Notes under the pieces: model-generated
What the model was told of the DNA's origin: nothing
What the model saw: only the letters and a program-made list of their open reading frames with translations
Database searches by the model: none
Position numbers and translations under genes: made by a program
From: JAFAVZ01 sp036009105
GTDB lineage: Bacteria > Acidobacteriota > Thermoanaerobaculia > Gp7-AA8
Reading direction: 5' to 3'
Length of the DNA stretch: 18,304 nucleotides
NCBI GenBank assembly: GCA_036009105.1
Contig: DASYMJ010000159.1
Location: forward strand, 1-18,304
Shown: positions 1-7,628 of the stretch, piece by piece
Layout of the letters: every line of letters begins with the position of its first letter
Numbering within the stretch: the first letter of the stretch is position 1

Positions 1-718
1 CGATGGGAGCGGGCCGCTGCTGGGAGGGATCGGTCACCGGGGGGGCGGGGGTGAGGATGTCCTGCGGCGCGGCCTGGGGCGAGGGCGCGTCCTGCGGCAT
101 CGCCGGCGGCATGTAGCTGGAAGAGGGATGGAACTGCATGCTCAGGCGGTCGTGCTCGAGGGGGTACATCTTCACCAGCGCCAGGTGGATCAGCTTCGAG
201 TCGAGCAGGCGCGGGTTGACGTGCACGTCGAGCAGGGTCCGGTTATGGGCGAATGCCTTGGCGTAGTAGTCGATCGCTTCCTGCGCGTTGCCCCGCTTCT
301 CCTCCATCAACCCCATCTGGAAGAGCGCCGGCGCGTGGCCCGGCTTGTAGTGGATGGTGGCGCGGAAGGCGCGGTAGGCGCCGCTGTAGTCCTCCTGCGA
401 CGCGCGCACCAGGCCCAGGTTGTACCAGGCCGGGTAGTAGTGCCGGTCGGCATCGACGGCCCGCTCGAACTCGCGCTCCGCGTCCCTGGCGAAGCCGCGC
501 TGGAGCAGGACCTGGCCCAGGTCGTTGTGGAGCGCGGAGGAGTTGGGATCGGCGCGCAGCGCATCGACCAGGGTGCGCACCCGCTGGTCGGAGGCGCTCT
601 GCGTGGTGAAGTACTTCGCGTAGAAGGGATTCTCGTACGGGTTCTTGTCCCGGTGATGCAGGGCGGCGCAGCCGGAGAGGACCAGGGCTGCGGCGGTAGC
701 GGCGAGGATTCGTCTCAT
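1..718 (-). CDS. TPR-repeat lipoprotein (3' end off window)
   Basis: Reading from the ATG at 718 towards position 1 gives 239 codons with no stop, so the C-terminus lies outside the window. The N-terminus is a lipoprotein signal: MRR, a hydrophobic stretch, then the lipobox LSGC with the lipidated Cys at residue 17. Residues about 45-160 hold helical TPR-type units, with motifs such as ALHNDLGQVLLQRG, PAWYNLGLVRA and ALFQMGLMEEKRGNAQEA. The tail is rich in Pro, Gln and Ala and looks disordered. It is probably an envelope-anchored scaffold protein for protein contacts; the partner is unknown. It starts only 7 bp after the stop of the upstream gene on the same strand, so the two are probably co-transcribed. 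The TPR and lipoprotein calls are firm; no specific function can be assigned. Confidence 0.85.
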   Translation of the reverse strand, partial: MRRILAATAAALVLSGCAALHHRDKNPYENPFYAKYFTTQSASDQRVRTLVDALRADPNSSALHNDLGQVLLQRGFARDAEREFERAVDADRHYYPAWYNLGLVRASQEDYSGAYRAFRATIHYKPGHAPALFQMGLMEEKRGNAQEAIDYYAKAFAHNRTLLDVHVNPRLLDSKLIHLALVKMYPLEHDRLSMQFHPSSSYMPPAMPQDAPSPQAAPQDILTPAPPVTDPSQQRPAPI

Positions 719-725
719 TTCGATT

Positions 726-1319
726 TCAGTCCTGAACTGGTTTGGCTTTCAGCTTGACCTTCCCGTCCACCACGTCGACCCGGAAGGCCACGGCGTTCAC
801 GTTGTACTTCGAGCGAACCATCTCGCTCTGCTTCTGCACCATCGATCCGAGCTGTTCGAGGGTGATGGACGGCATCTTCCCCAGCTCGAGGTGCCTCTGT
901 TCGATTTCGTCGTACAGCCTGCGGATCTCTTCGCCGTTCGTCCCCGGCGCCACCCTTACATACGGATCGGCAGCGCGGGACGTTACGGCGTGTTGCGGTT
1001 GCGGCTCCCGCTCCGCGGACGGCTCGGACATCGCGGCCTGCCGGCGCCGGAAGTCCAGCGGCCCTTCCTCCCGCTCCCGCATCTTGCGGGCCCACATCTC
1101 GCGGAACTGGTTGTAGCGGGTGAGGATGGTGTTGAAGCGGAAGCGGCGCGCATTGTCCCGCATCCGCTGTTTGCTGATCTCGTGGATGGCCACTTCGATG
1201 TTGCGCCGCTCGTGGGTGGGCGGATGTTTCTGGATCAACGCGAAGAACTGGTCGTACTTGTTCTTCAGCTTGCGGATATCTTCCTCGAGCTGGTCGAGCT
1301 CGTCATCCTGTTTCTTCAC
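726..1319 (-). CDS. coiled-coil protein resembling the MXAN_5187 C-terminal-domain family
   Basis: 197 aa from a GTG start at 1319. No membrane segment or signal peptide is visible, so it is probably cytoplasmic. Residues 1-35 are highly charged and helical (QDDELDQLEEDIRKLKNKYD) and likely form a coiled coil. A basic/aromatic segment at about 55-85 (RRFRFNTILTRYNQFREMW) resembles, from memory, the C-terminal domain of Myxococcus MXAN_5187-like proteins. A Ser/Pro/Gln linker follows, then a second helical region (about 125-170) and a short strand-rich tail. The downstream TPR lipoprotein gene follows after 7 bp, suggesting an operon. The 34-bp gap to the divergent selA must hold both promoters. 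The biochemical role is unknown; the family assignment is tentative, but the ORF itself is well supported by length and position. Confidence 0.8.
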   Translation of the reverse strand: MKKQDDELDQLEEDIRKLKNKYDQFFALIQKHPPTHERRNIEVAIHEISKQRMRDNARRFRFNTILTRYNQFREMWARKMREREEGPLDFRRRQAAMSEPSAEREPQPQHAVTSRAADPYVRVAPGTNGEEIRRLYDEIEQRHLELGKMPSITLEQLGSMVQKQSEMVRSKYNVNAVAFRVDVVDGKVKLKAKPVQD

Positions 1320-1353
1320 GGTCGGGTTCTACAATACGCGTTCGAAAGGCAAT
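1320..1353. promoter_or_regulatory. short divergent intergenic region with selA -10-like box and SD
   Basis: This 34-bp gap separates two divergent genes. On the + strand TACAAT (1330-1335) matches a -10 box at five of six positions, and GAAAGG (1344-1349) lies 4 nt before the selA ATG. On the - strand the same bases read TATTGT. No convincing -35 box is present for either direction, and the selA leader would be only about a dozen bases. This is promoter inference from sequence alone. Confidence 0.35.
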
Positions 1354-2682
1354 ATGCGTAAAACGGCCGCTTCGCCGGCCCATTCCGCGCTGCGCAACCT
1401 CCCTGCCATCGAGCGGATCCTCTCGAGCGACGCGGTGCAGCCGCTCCTCGAAGCGTTCGGCCGGGAGCGGGTGAAGGAGGCCGCGGTGGCGCATCTGTCC
1501 TCGCTTCGGTCCAGCCGCGCGCCTTACGACGCCGCGAACGCTTTTGCCTCCATGCACGCTTCGTTGACGAGCGCGGTTTCATCCACGCTGCGCCGCGTGA
1601 TCAACGGCACCGGCATCATCATCCACACCAACCTCGGCCGCTCGCCGGTGGATGCGCAGCTCTGGGCCCGCGCCGGCGCGATCGCCGCCTCGTACTCCAA
1701 CCTCGAGTTCGACATCGAGGAAGGCGGGCGCGGCGCGCGCGACGAGCACCTCGCCGCCCTCTGCCGCTCGCTCTTCGGTGCGGAAGGCGCCGTGCTGGCC
1801 AACAACAACGCCGCCGGGACGCTGCTGCTCCTGGCCGCAGTCGCCGCGGACCGGGAGGTGATCGTCTCCCGGGGAGAGCTGGTGGAGATCGGCGGCTCCT
1901 TCCGCGTGCCGGATGTGATCCAGCAGGGCGGCGCCCGCCTGCGCGAGGTGGGGACCACGAACCGGACGCGCGCCCGCGACTACGCGGATGCCATCACCGG
2001 CCAGACCGCGGCGATCCTCCGCGTGCACCGCTCCAACTTCGAGATCGTCGGCTTCACCGAGACGCCTTCGATCGAAGAACTGATCGAGATCGCCCGCGGG
2101 AAGGGCATCCCCATGCTCTACGACGAAGGCAGCGGCCGGGTGGTCGATCTCGCGCCGTACGGCTTCGCCTCCGCCCCGACCCTCCGCGAGCTCCTCGCCT
2201 CGGGTGTGGACGTCGTCACCTGCTCCACCGACAAGCTGATCGGCGCCACGCAGGGCGGCCTGATCCTCGGGCGCGCGGAGATCATCGCCAGGGTGAAGAA
2301 GCACCCCCTCATGCGCGCATTGCGGGCCGGCAAGGAGAGTTATGCCGTGATCGCCGAGACGCTGCGCGCCTTCGCCACGGCCCGCCATGAATCGGAGGTG
2401 CCCATCTACCGCATGCTGGCGATGCCCCTCGAAGCATTGCGCGCGCGCGCCGAGGAGCTGACGCGCGGCACGTCCGCAAAGATCGTGGAGACGCGCTGCG
2501 CGCTGGGCGGCGGCACGACGCCGACGGAGACCATCCCCTCCCTCGGCCTCGAGCTGCCCGCGCCGCTGGAGAGCGACCCCCCCATCATCGGCCGCACGCA
2601 GAACGACCGCTTCCTCATCGATGTGCGGACGTTGCTGGAGGAGGACCTCCCGACAGTGGCTCTCGCGCTGCGGAAAATGTAG
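1354..2682 (+). CDS. selA: L-seryl-tRNA(Sec) selenium transferase (selenocysteine synthase)
   Basis: 442 aa, close to the usual roughly 460. SelA is a PLP enzyme that converts Ser-tRNA(Sec) to Sec-tRNA(Sec) using selenophosphate. Family signatures: an N-terminal LPAIERILSS segment, RVINGTGIIIHTNLGRSP (the E. coli protein has RVINATG...HTNLGR), NNNAAGTLLLL, and the PLP-lysine motif STDKLIGATQGG with Lys294, essentially the position of Lys295 in E. coli. The reading frame stays open upstream to 1120, but the ATG at 1354 gives the proper N-terminus and has GAAAGG just before it; the upstream extension is antisense to the neighbouring gene. The last residues (Lys-Met) and the TAG stop are written by the palindromic repeat at 2674-2749. 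No selB, selC or selD and no obvious selenoprotein gene is in this window, so the rest of the pathway must lie elsewhere. Confidence 0.96.
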   Translation: MRKTAASPAHSALRNLPAIERILSSDAVQPLLEAFGRERVKEAAVAHLSSLRSSRAPYDAANAFASMHASLTSAVSSTLRRVINGTGIIIHTNLGRSPVDAQLWARAGAIAASYSNLEFDIEEGGRGARDEHLAALCRSLFGAEGAVLANNNAAGTLLLLAAVAADREVIVSRGELVEIGGSFRVPDVIQQGGARLREVGTTNRTRARDYADAITGQTAAILRVHRSNFEIVGFTETPSIEELIEIARGKGIPMLYDEGSGRVVDLAPYGFASAPTLRELLASGVDVVTCSTDKLIGATQGGLILGRAEIIARVKKHPLMRALRAGKESYAVIAETLRAFATARHESEVPIYRMLAMPLEALRARAEELTRGTSAKIVETRCALGGGTTPTETIPSLGLELPAPLESDPPIIGRTQNDRFLIDVRTLLEEDLPTVALALRKM

Positions 2683-2749
2683 GGCCGGCTCTCAGCCGGC
2701 CCGATTGACCCGTTGATATCCGGCCGGCTGAGAGCCGGCCCTACATTTT
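2674..2749. repeat. paired-hairpin palindromic element (REP/BIME-like), copy 1; possible bidirectional terminator
   Basis: A perfect 28-bp inverted repeat (arms 2674-2701 and 2722-2749) around a 20-nt centre. Each arm begins AAAATGTAG and is itself a hairpin: GGGCCGGCT, loop CTC, AGCCGGCCC at 2682-2702, mirrored at 2722-2740. GTAG (2679-2682) sits at the foot of the left hairpin and its complement CTAC (2741-2744) at the foot of the right one. This is the layout of REP doublets recognised by REP-associated tyrosine transposases. The selA stop TAG (2680-2682) and the stop of the convergent gene (2741-2743) both lie inside the arms. A strong GC hairpin between convergent genes could also stop transcription in both directions. 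Confidence 0.85.
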
Positions 2750-4540
2750 CACCCTTCGCCGCGGAGTCGGCTCCCGCAGCGTCCGGAACATGACGTGCTC
2801 CACGTCGCCGAAGTGGTAGTCCGAGAGCGACCGCAGATATCCCAGGGCCCCCACCGCCACCGCCGTCTCGCTGGGCGGCGTGTTCGCCGCGAACAGCGGA
2901 TCGATGCCGCGCAACACGCCATCAGACGAGAAACGCGCCGCCGTGGCGCCGCTCGTGGCGAGGAACGAAAGGCCGCTCCAGCCGACCCGCGTGGCGTCGA
3001 GCGCGAGGTCCTGCAGCGGGCGGACGATCGCCGCGTCGTCATCGAGGACCACCGTGGCGTGGCGGTAGAGCGCGATGACGCGCCCGTCGCCGTCGCCGGC
3101 CACATCGAGCAGCTCGCCGGCGCCGGAGACGGTGGTGAAGTTGCGAGGCGCGCCGTCCGGCGTGAACGCCGTCGCCACGTTGCCGCGCACCACCACGTAG
3201 CCGCTGCGCGTCGTCGTCGCGCGCGCCGTCGTCTCACCGGTGATCTTCACGAACTGCGTGCCGCTCCACACCAGGTCCTGCAGGTCGTCGCCCCAGGCCA
3301 GCTCGACCTCCTGCCCGTTCGTGGCCATGGCGTACCGCGTCACGTTCCGGGCGATGACCACGCCGTGTCCGTTGACGTATTTGCCGTTCACGAGGCGGCT
3401 CGTGCGCAGCTCGCCGTTCTCCTCCAGCCAGCTCATCACGTAGTCGCCGCCGGCGCGGACGATGTCCACATTGCGCTGCTCGCCGACGTCGGCGGACAGT
3501 TGCCGCGTCTGGAACGTGCCGAAGTTCGTCGGGACGCCGAGGAGCGTGGGCGTGGCGAGCACGATGTAAGGCGTCGTCGCATTCGCCACCGTGGCCGCGC
3601 CGCCCGGCACCTCGGGAGGCAGCTGGACCGGCCGCGAGCCGACGCTCACGCCGCCGAAGCCGAGGGTGACCTGGTAGACCGAGCTGCCGTCCGTGAGCAA
3701 CAGCCGCTCGCGCGTGGCCGCCAGCGGCGTCAACGCCGGAGCCACGGCATGACGCTCGCCGCGCGGCAGGCCGGTCGGCTCCACAGCGCGCGACCAGACG
3801 TTCTCGCCGTCGCGCCAGAAGGCGACGAAGCTGGAGCCGTCCCACGACAGCACGGGCGCGCCTTCGATCGCATCGGCCACTTTCACCGGCGGGAACGCCT
3901 CGCCCAAAGCGCTCACCGGAATGGCGTAGAGCGCGCCGCCGGCCGAGGCCAGCACGAGGTAGTCGAGTGTATTGGAGGCGATGGCCACCGCCTCGGCGCC
4001 GCTGGCGAGCAGCGTGCGCGGCGTGACGGTGATGCTGTTGTTGCCGAAGTCGTCGAGGCGAAGCCCGAGCAGGCGCCCGCCATCGATCCAGGTGATGAAG
4101 TAGCCGAGGGAGTTGGAGGCGAGGCGGGGAGAGGCGTGCGCGATGTCGCCCGTGGTGCCGACGGCATGCACCGCCTGGGGCCGCCCCGCATCCGATACAT
4201 AGCCGGTCCAGACGCGGTCCTCGGAGGCATAGGTCAGCACGTAGTCGCGCCCGTTCGAGGCCATGTTGCCGAGCAGGCGCGGCGTGCGCGAGGAGACCAC
4301 GGCGAACGTGCCCCCGCCGCCGAGCGTGTTGCCGTTGGCGAAGGTCAGCTGCACTTGAATGGACTGCCGATAGAGCGGCTGCCAGGCCACGAGGACCTTG
4401 TCGATCGCTCCCGCCGCGGCCACGGCGCGCGCGGTGGCCGGCGCGAGCGCGGGATCGGCGCCCCACGCTTCGACGCTCGTTTCGAACGGCTGCGCGGCAA
4501 GGGGGACGGAAACGAGGAGCAGGGCGATCAGCGCTTTCAC
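2741..4540 (-). CDS. secreted beta-propeller-like repeat protein
   Basis: 599 aa from a GTG at 4540. This start is chosen because it opens directly into a Sec signal peptide (MKALIALLLVSVPLAAQ); the open frame runs on upstream to 5878, but that part is antisense to a real gene. AAGGA lies 2 nt before the GTG, a short spacing. The mature part consists of irregular repeats of about 40-50 aa with the pattern P-x-hydrophobic-A, N/D-G-x-x-Y/F, hydrophobic strand, W, for example SNSLGYFITWIDGG, SWDGSSFVAFWRDG and RAGGDYVMSWLEENG. Such WDG/YLVxW repeats suggest beta-propeller blades. The protein is probably periplasmic or extracellular; no catalytic motif is visible. It is divergent from a larger protein of the same kind. 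The last two codons and the TAG stop fall in the palindromic element. Function unknown. Confidence 0.85.
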   Translation of the reverse strand: MKALIALLLVSVPLAAQPFETSVEAWGADPALAPATARAVAAAGAIDKVLVAWQPLYRQSIQVQLTFANGNTLGGGGTFAVVSSRTPRLLGNMASNGRDYVLTYASEDRVWTGYVSDAGRPQAVHAVGTTGDIAHASPRLASNSLGYFITWIDGGRLLGLRLDDFGNNSITVTPRTLLASGAEAVAIASNTLDYLVLASAGGALYAIPVSALGEAFPPVKVADAIEGAPVLSWDGSSFVAFWRDGENVWSRAVEPTGLPRGERHAVAPALTPLAATRERLLLTDGSSVYQVTLGFGGVSVGSRPVQLPPEVPGGAATVANATTPYIVLATPTLLGVPTNFGTFQTRQLSADVGEQRNVDIVRAGGDYVMSWLEENGELRTSRLVNGKYVNGHGVVIARNVTRYAMATNGQEVELAWGDDLQDLVWSGTQFVKITGETTARATTTRSGYVVVRGNVATAFTPDGAPRNFTTVSGAGELLDVAGDGDGRVIALYRHATVVLDDDAAIVRPLQDLALDATRVGWSGLSFLATSGATAARFSSDGVLRGIDPLFAANTPPSETAVAVGALGYLRSLSDYHFGDVEHVMFRTLREPTPRRRVKM

Positions 4541-4591
4541 GGTCCTTGATACGCGCGGACGCGCCGTGCCGTTGGTCCGTATATCCAGCGC

Positions 4592-6817
4592 ATGAAGCCG
4601 ATCCGCCTCCTTTTCATCCTGCTCGCGCTCGCCACCTCGGCCGGCGCCTTCCCCCTCGTGGACCGGAAAGGAGGCCCATCGTCGGAAGACGCATTGACGC
4701 CGGCCATCGCCGCGCGCGCGAACGACGGCCTGCTGGTCTGGTGCGAGCAGTCGACGAAGCGGCTGCGCGGCATCCTGGTCGGCACTTCCGGCGCGCCGTT
4801 GATGGACACCTCGTTCGTCATCGGCCCCACGCCGCGCCCGGCGAGGCCGACCGTCGCCACCGACGGCCGGGACTTTCTGGTGGCCTGGGTGCTCGATGGG
4901 CGGCTCACCGTCGCGTACATCGCGGAGGGGACGCACGTGGAGAGCATCTCCTCGACCACCGACAACGCGTCCGACGCCAGGCTCGTCTTCACCGGCACGG
5001 ACTACCTGCTCCTGCTGCGCTCTCCCACCGAGGCGCATCTGGCGCTGCTCGACCGCCGCGGCAACATCCTCCGCACGGTCACCGTCGCCACCTCGGTGCA
5101 AGGCATCACCTCGGCTGCCATCGCCGTCACGCCGCCGAACGCGCTGGCCTTCTGGGTCGACGCGCTGGACAACCAGGTGCACGGCCTCGACGTGAGCCCG
5201 GAGCGGATCCGCAACGGCTCGTTCGTCCCCTCCGCGCCCGTCCAGGCGCCGCCGAACGCCGGCGCGGGAGTCATCGGTCCGGTCATCGCCGTCGCGGGGC
5301 CGAGCAGCTATCTCATCCTCTGGACCGAGCCGCCGCCCAATTCCCAGCAGATGACGCTCGCCTTCCGCGCGTTGAGCGCCACCGGCCAGCCGCTCAGCCC
5401 GCGCAATCAGGTGACCATCGACGCCGGAGACCGCGAGCCGGTGGTCTACTGGAACGGCACCAGCTTCACCGTCCTTTACTCGGCCCGGCGTGGGGCGGTG
5501 TGGGCGGTGATCGCCATGCGCATCGGCGCGGACGGCCAGCCGATCGACTCCACGCCCACGGCCATCGCCGTGCTGCCGCAGGCGCACAAGGCGAAGGCCG
5601 CGGCGAAGGTCGGCACGAACGCGGTGGTGGCGTTCGAGAGCTATCGCACCGCGGCGCCGACCAGCGTGGCGGAGATCTTCACCATGACCGTCGCGCCGAA
5701 CACGTCGCTGGCGGGCGATGAAGACGGCACGGTCGTCTCTCGCGCGCTGCCGGCCGAGGACGAGCCGGCAGCGGTGTGGACCGGCGATGACTGGGTGGTG
5801 GCGTGGCGCGAGCGGCGGAACATCGGCCGGGTGCTGGTGGGCCGCATCGGCCCGGACGGCACGCGCGTCGATCCGCAAGGAGTGGTCATCGATCCGATCC
5901 GTCCGGACGATGCGGCGCAGACCGATCCCGCCATCGCCTCATCCGGCGCCGAGGCATTCGTGGTGTGGACGGATGCTTCGCATTTGACGGACGGCATCAT
6001 CCGCGGCGCGCTGATCGAGAACGCGCGCACCGGCACGCTCGACCCGCACGCCATCACCATCTCGTTCGACGCCACCTCCGGCGCGACGCCCGCTGTGGTG
6101 TGGGACGGCGAGGAGTACGTCGTCGCCTGGCCGAACAAGGCGGGTCAGCTGGTGGCGGTGCGCATCAACCGGGTGGGGCGGATCATCGATCCGGTTGCGG
6201 TGCCGCTCACCGAGTCGCCCTCGACCTGCTGCGGCTACGTCCGCCCGCGCCTGGCCGCGCGCGGCGACGAGCTGCTGCTGGTGTGGCAGCACGTGGTGGT
6301 GGCGCCGCCGCCGGCCCCCATCTTGTTTCCCGCGGTCTTCGGGTACGACCTGCTGGCGCAGCGCTACAGCCGCGCGCTCTTCCCCATCGCCTCCCGCATC
6401 GTGCTGACCACCGGCGGCTCGGACGGCAACGAGGCCGCCGGCCACAGCGTCGCCTCCGACCCGAACGGCTACCTGATCACCTGGACCCAGGCCTCGCGCA
6501 CCAGCCCCACCGTTCTCACCGCCTTCCGCCTCGGCGACTTCGGCCGCACCATCCCCCTGGGCCTGGCCGGCACCGGCCCGACCTCCGTGACGTGGAACGG
6601 CCAGGCGTATCTCGTGGCGCACGCGAAGCAGGTGCTGACCGTGGCCCCGGAGGGCTTCCTGCTGTCCCGCGCCACCGCGCTGCCGGAGGGAAAGACCGCG
6701 GTCGCGATTTCCGCGGGCGGCATCGCGCCCTTGCTGCTGGCGACTTCGCTGGACAATGAGTCGATCACGACAATCGACGGGTTCCTGCTCACGCCGCAGC
6801 GGCGGCGGCCGCGGTAG
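4592..6817 (+). CDS. secreted beta-propeller-like repeat protein (larger partner)
   Basis: 741 aa. A Sec signal peptide ends at about residue 19 (MKPIRLLFILLALATSAGA, AGA before the cut). I count about 13 repeats of roughly 45-55 aa: a PAVxxxG start, a D/N-G-x-x-Y/F-x-V-x-W strand, then a strand ending in RxxxxGxxxD. Examples are RPTVATDGRDFLVAWVLDG, EPVVYWNGTSFTVLY, EPAAVWTGDDWVVAW and TPAVVWDGEEYVVAWPN. One blade has a Cys pair (STCCG, about residue 545). The repeat pattern fits one or two beta-propellers. No protease, hydrolase or anchoring motif is visible. It is separated from the divergent related gene by 51 bp, and no clear Shine-Dalgarno precedes the ATG. The stop lies 5 bp from the stop of the convergent acyltransferase gene. 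Role unknown; surface or periplasmic binding is a guess. Confidence 0.87.
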   Translation: MKPIRLLFILLALATSAGAFPLVDRKGGPSSEDALTPAIAARANDGLLVWCEQSTKRLRGILVGTSGAPLMDTSFVIGPTPRPARPTVATDGRDFLVAWVLDGRLTVAYIAEGTHVESISSTTDNASDARLVFTGTDYLLLLRSPTEAHLALLDRRGNILRTVTVATSVQGITSAAIAVTPPNALAFWVDALDNQVHGLDVSPERIRNGSFVPSAPVQAPPNAGAGVIGPVIAVAGPSSYLILWTEPPPNSQQMTLAFRALSATGQPLSPRNQVTIDAGDREPVVYWNGTSFTVLYSARRGAVWAVIAMRIGADGQPIDSTPTAIAVLPQAHKAKAAAKVGTNAVVAFESYRTAAPTSVAEIFTMTVAPNTSLAGDEDGTVVSRALPAEDEPAAVWTGDDWVVAWRERRNIGRVLVGRIGPDGTRVDPQGVVIDPIRPDDAAQTDPAIASSGAEAFVVWTDASHLTDGIIRGALIENARTGTLDPHAITISFDATSGATPAVVWDGEEYVVAWPNKAGQLVAVRINRVGRIIDPVAVPLTESPSTCCGYVRPRLAARGDELLLVWQHVVVAPPPAPILFPAVFGYDLLAQRYSRALFPIASRIVLTTGGSDGNEAAGHSVASDPNGYLITWTQASRTSPTVLTAFRLGDFGRTIPLGLAGTGPTSVTWNGQAYLVAHAKQVLTVAPEGFLLSRATALPEGKTAVAISAGGIAPLLLATSLDNESITTIDGFLLTPQRRRPR

Positions 6818-6822
6818 CTCCG

Positions 6823-7572
6823 CTACTTCCCCGGCGTCTCCGCCGACTCCTCCGTGGTGATACCCAGCATCCCGGCGATCTGCGCGCGCGCGGCGTCGGC
6901 CAGCCGGCCTTTGTCGCGGATCGACGCGCCCGCCGTCGCGATCGGCGTCCCCACGCGGATGGTCACCGGGCCCGGCACGATGCGCTTCGAGGCGACGCGC
7001 AGCACGTCGTAGGTGCCGTCGATGGCCAGGGGCAGGATGGGGAGCTCGGACTTCATGGCCAGCAGGAACGCGCCGCGCTGGAACGGCCGCATCTCGCGCG
7101 TCCGGGTCCGCCCCTCCTCGGGGAACACCACGATGGTGTTGCCGCGGCGGATGCGCTCGGCGGCGAGGTCGAACGACTTCACCGCCGTCCGCCGGTTCTT
7201 GCGGTCGATGGGAATGAAGCCGGCGCGCCCCAGGGCCCAGCCGAAGATGGGGATCTTGAACAGGCTGATCTTGGCCATGAAGCGGATGGGCTGGGGGATC
7301 GCGGCCAGGATGCAGGGGATGTCGAAGTAGCTGTAGTGGTTGGCGATGAGGATGTAGCGCTGGTCGCGCTCGATGCGCTCGATGCCGTCGCCGCCGAGGC
7401 GGATGCCCGCCGCGTTGACGATGGTGCGGGCCCACATCCGGATCAGCGCGTCGATGAGGCGGGAGGTGGAGCTGAACGTGGCCACCGCCATCACGGCGGC
7501 GCCGAAGACGAGACAGGCAAGGACGGCGACGAAGATGACCCAGAGAGTTCGCAGCATTCGCCGCACAATCAT
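6823..7572 (-). CDS. plsC: 1-acyl-sn-glycerol-3-phosphate acyltransferase family (PlsC-like)
   Basis: 249 aa. It transfers an acyl chain to the sn-2 position of lysophosphatidic acid to make phosphatidate, at the inner face of the cytoplasmic membrane. An N-terminal hydrophobic segment (residues about 8-32) anchors the protein. The acyltransferase motifs are in order: motif I NHYSYFD (His79, Asp84, the HX4D catalytic pair), motif II GAGFIPIDR-like (residues 117-124, read as GRAGFIPIDR), motif III FPEEGRTR (150-157, usually FPEGTRS) and the ILPLAIDGTYD region (motif IV). Two starts are possible, ATG at 7572 or ATG at 7557; neither has a clear Shine-Dalgarno, and the longer is given. It is divergent from korA across a short gap that holds an inverted repeat. 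The exact acceptor cannot be told from sequence, so the gene symbol is by family. Confidence 0.9.
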   Translation of the reverse strand: MIVRRMLRTLWVIFVAVLACLVFGAAVMAVATFSSTSRLIDALIRMWARTIVNAAGIRLGGDGIERIERDQRYILIANHYSYFDIPCILAAIPQPIRFMAKISLFKIPIFGWALGRAGFIPIDRKNRRTAVKSFDLAAERIRRGNTIVVFPEEGRTRTREMRPFQRGAFLLAMKSELPILPLAIDGTYDVLRVASKRIVPGPVTIRVGTPIATAGASIRDKGRLADAARAQIAGMLGITTEESAETPGK

Positions 7573-7628
7573 AAAGCGCGAAGCGAGCTAAAATGGCGCG
7601 CTTTCATAACCGGCAAAAGGAGCAAGTC
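7573..7628. promoter_or_regulatory. divergent plsC/korA intergenic region with inverted repeat and -10-like box
   Basis: A perfect 8-bp inverted repeat, AAAGCGCG (7573-7580) and CGCGCTTT (7597-7604), flanks a + strand -10-like hexamer TAAAAT (7589-7594). A strong Shine-Dalgarno, AAAGGAG (7616-7622), lies 6 nt before the GTG at 7629 and fixes the korA start. No good -35 box is seen. The repeat centred on the -10 box could be an operator, or a leader hairpin. Confidence 0.45.

Noticed and set aside
1120..1353. 78-codon N-terminal extension of SelA
   Set aside because: Antisense to the coiled-coil gene, has no SelA similarity, and the ATG at 1354 has a ribosome site and a normal N-terminus.
2795..4549. 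584-codon open frame on the + strand
   Set aside because: Arg/His/Ala-rich shadow of the minus-strand gene caused by high G+C; no domain or plausible start.
4541..5878. Upstream continuation of the minus-strand propeller frame, giving a 1045-codon open frame
   Set aside because: It is antisense to the signal peptide and repeats of the + strand gene at 4592, is Arg/Asp/Gly-rich low-complexity, and the GTG at 4540 opens into a clear signal peptide.
6814..6826. GTAGC-TCC-GCTAC between convergent genes, with both TAG stops inside
   Set aside because: It recalls the 2674-2749 element, but the stem is only 5 bp and lacks the GGGCCGGC core; chance given two facing TAG stops 5 bp apart.
7593..7628. 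ATG at 7593 as the korA start
   Set aside because: It lies upstream of the strong AAAGGAG, overlaps the -10-like box, and adds residues not expected in the family; the GTG at 7629 is ideally spaced.
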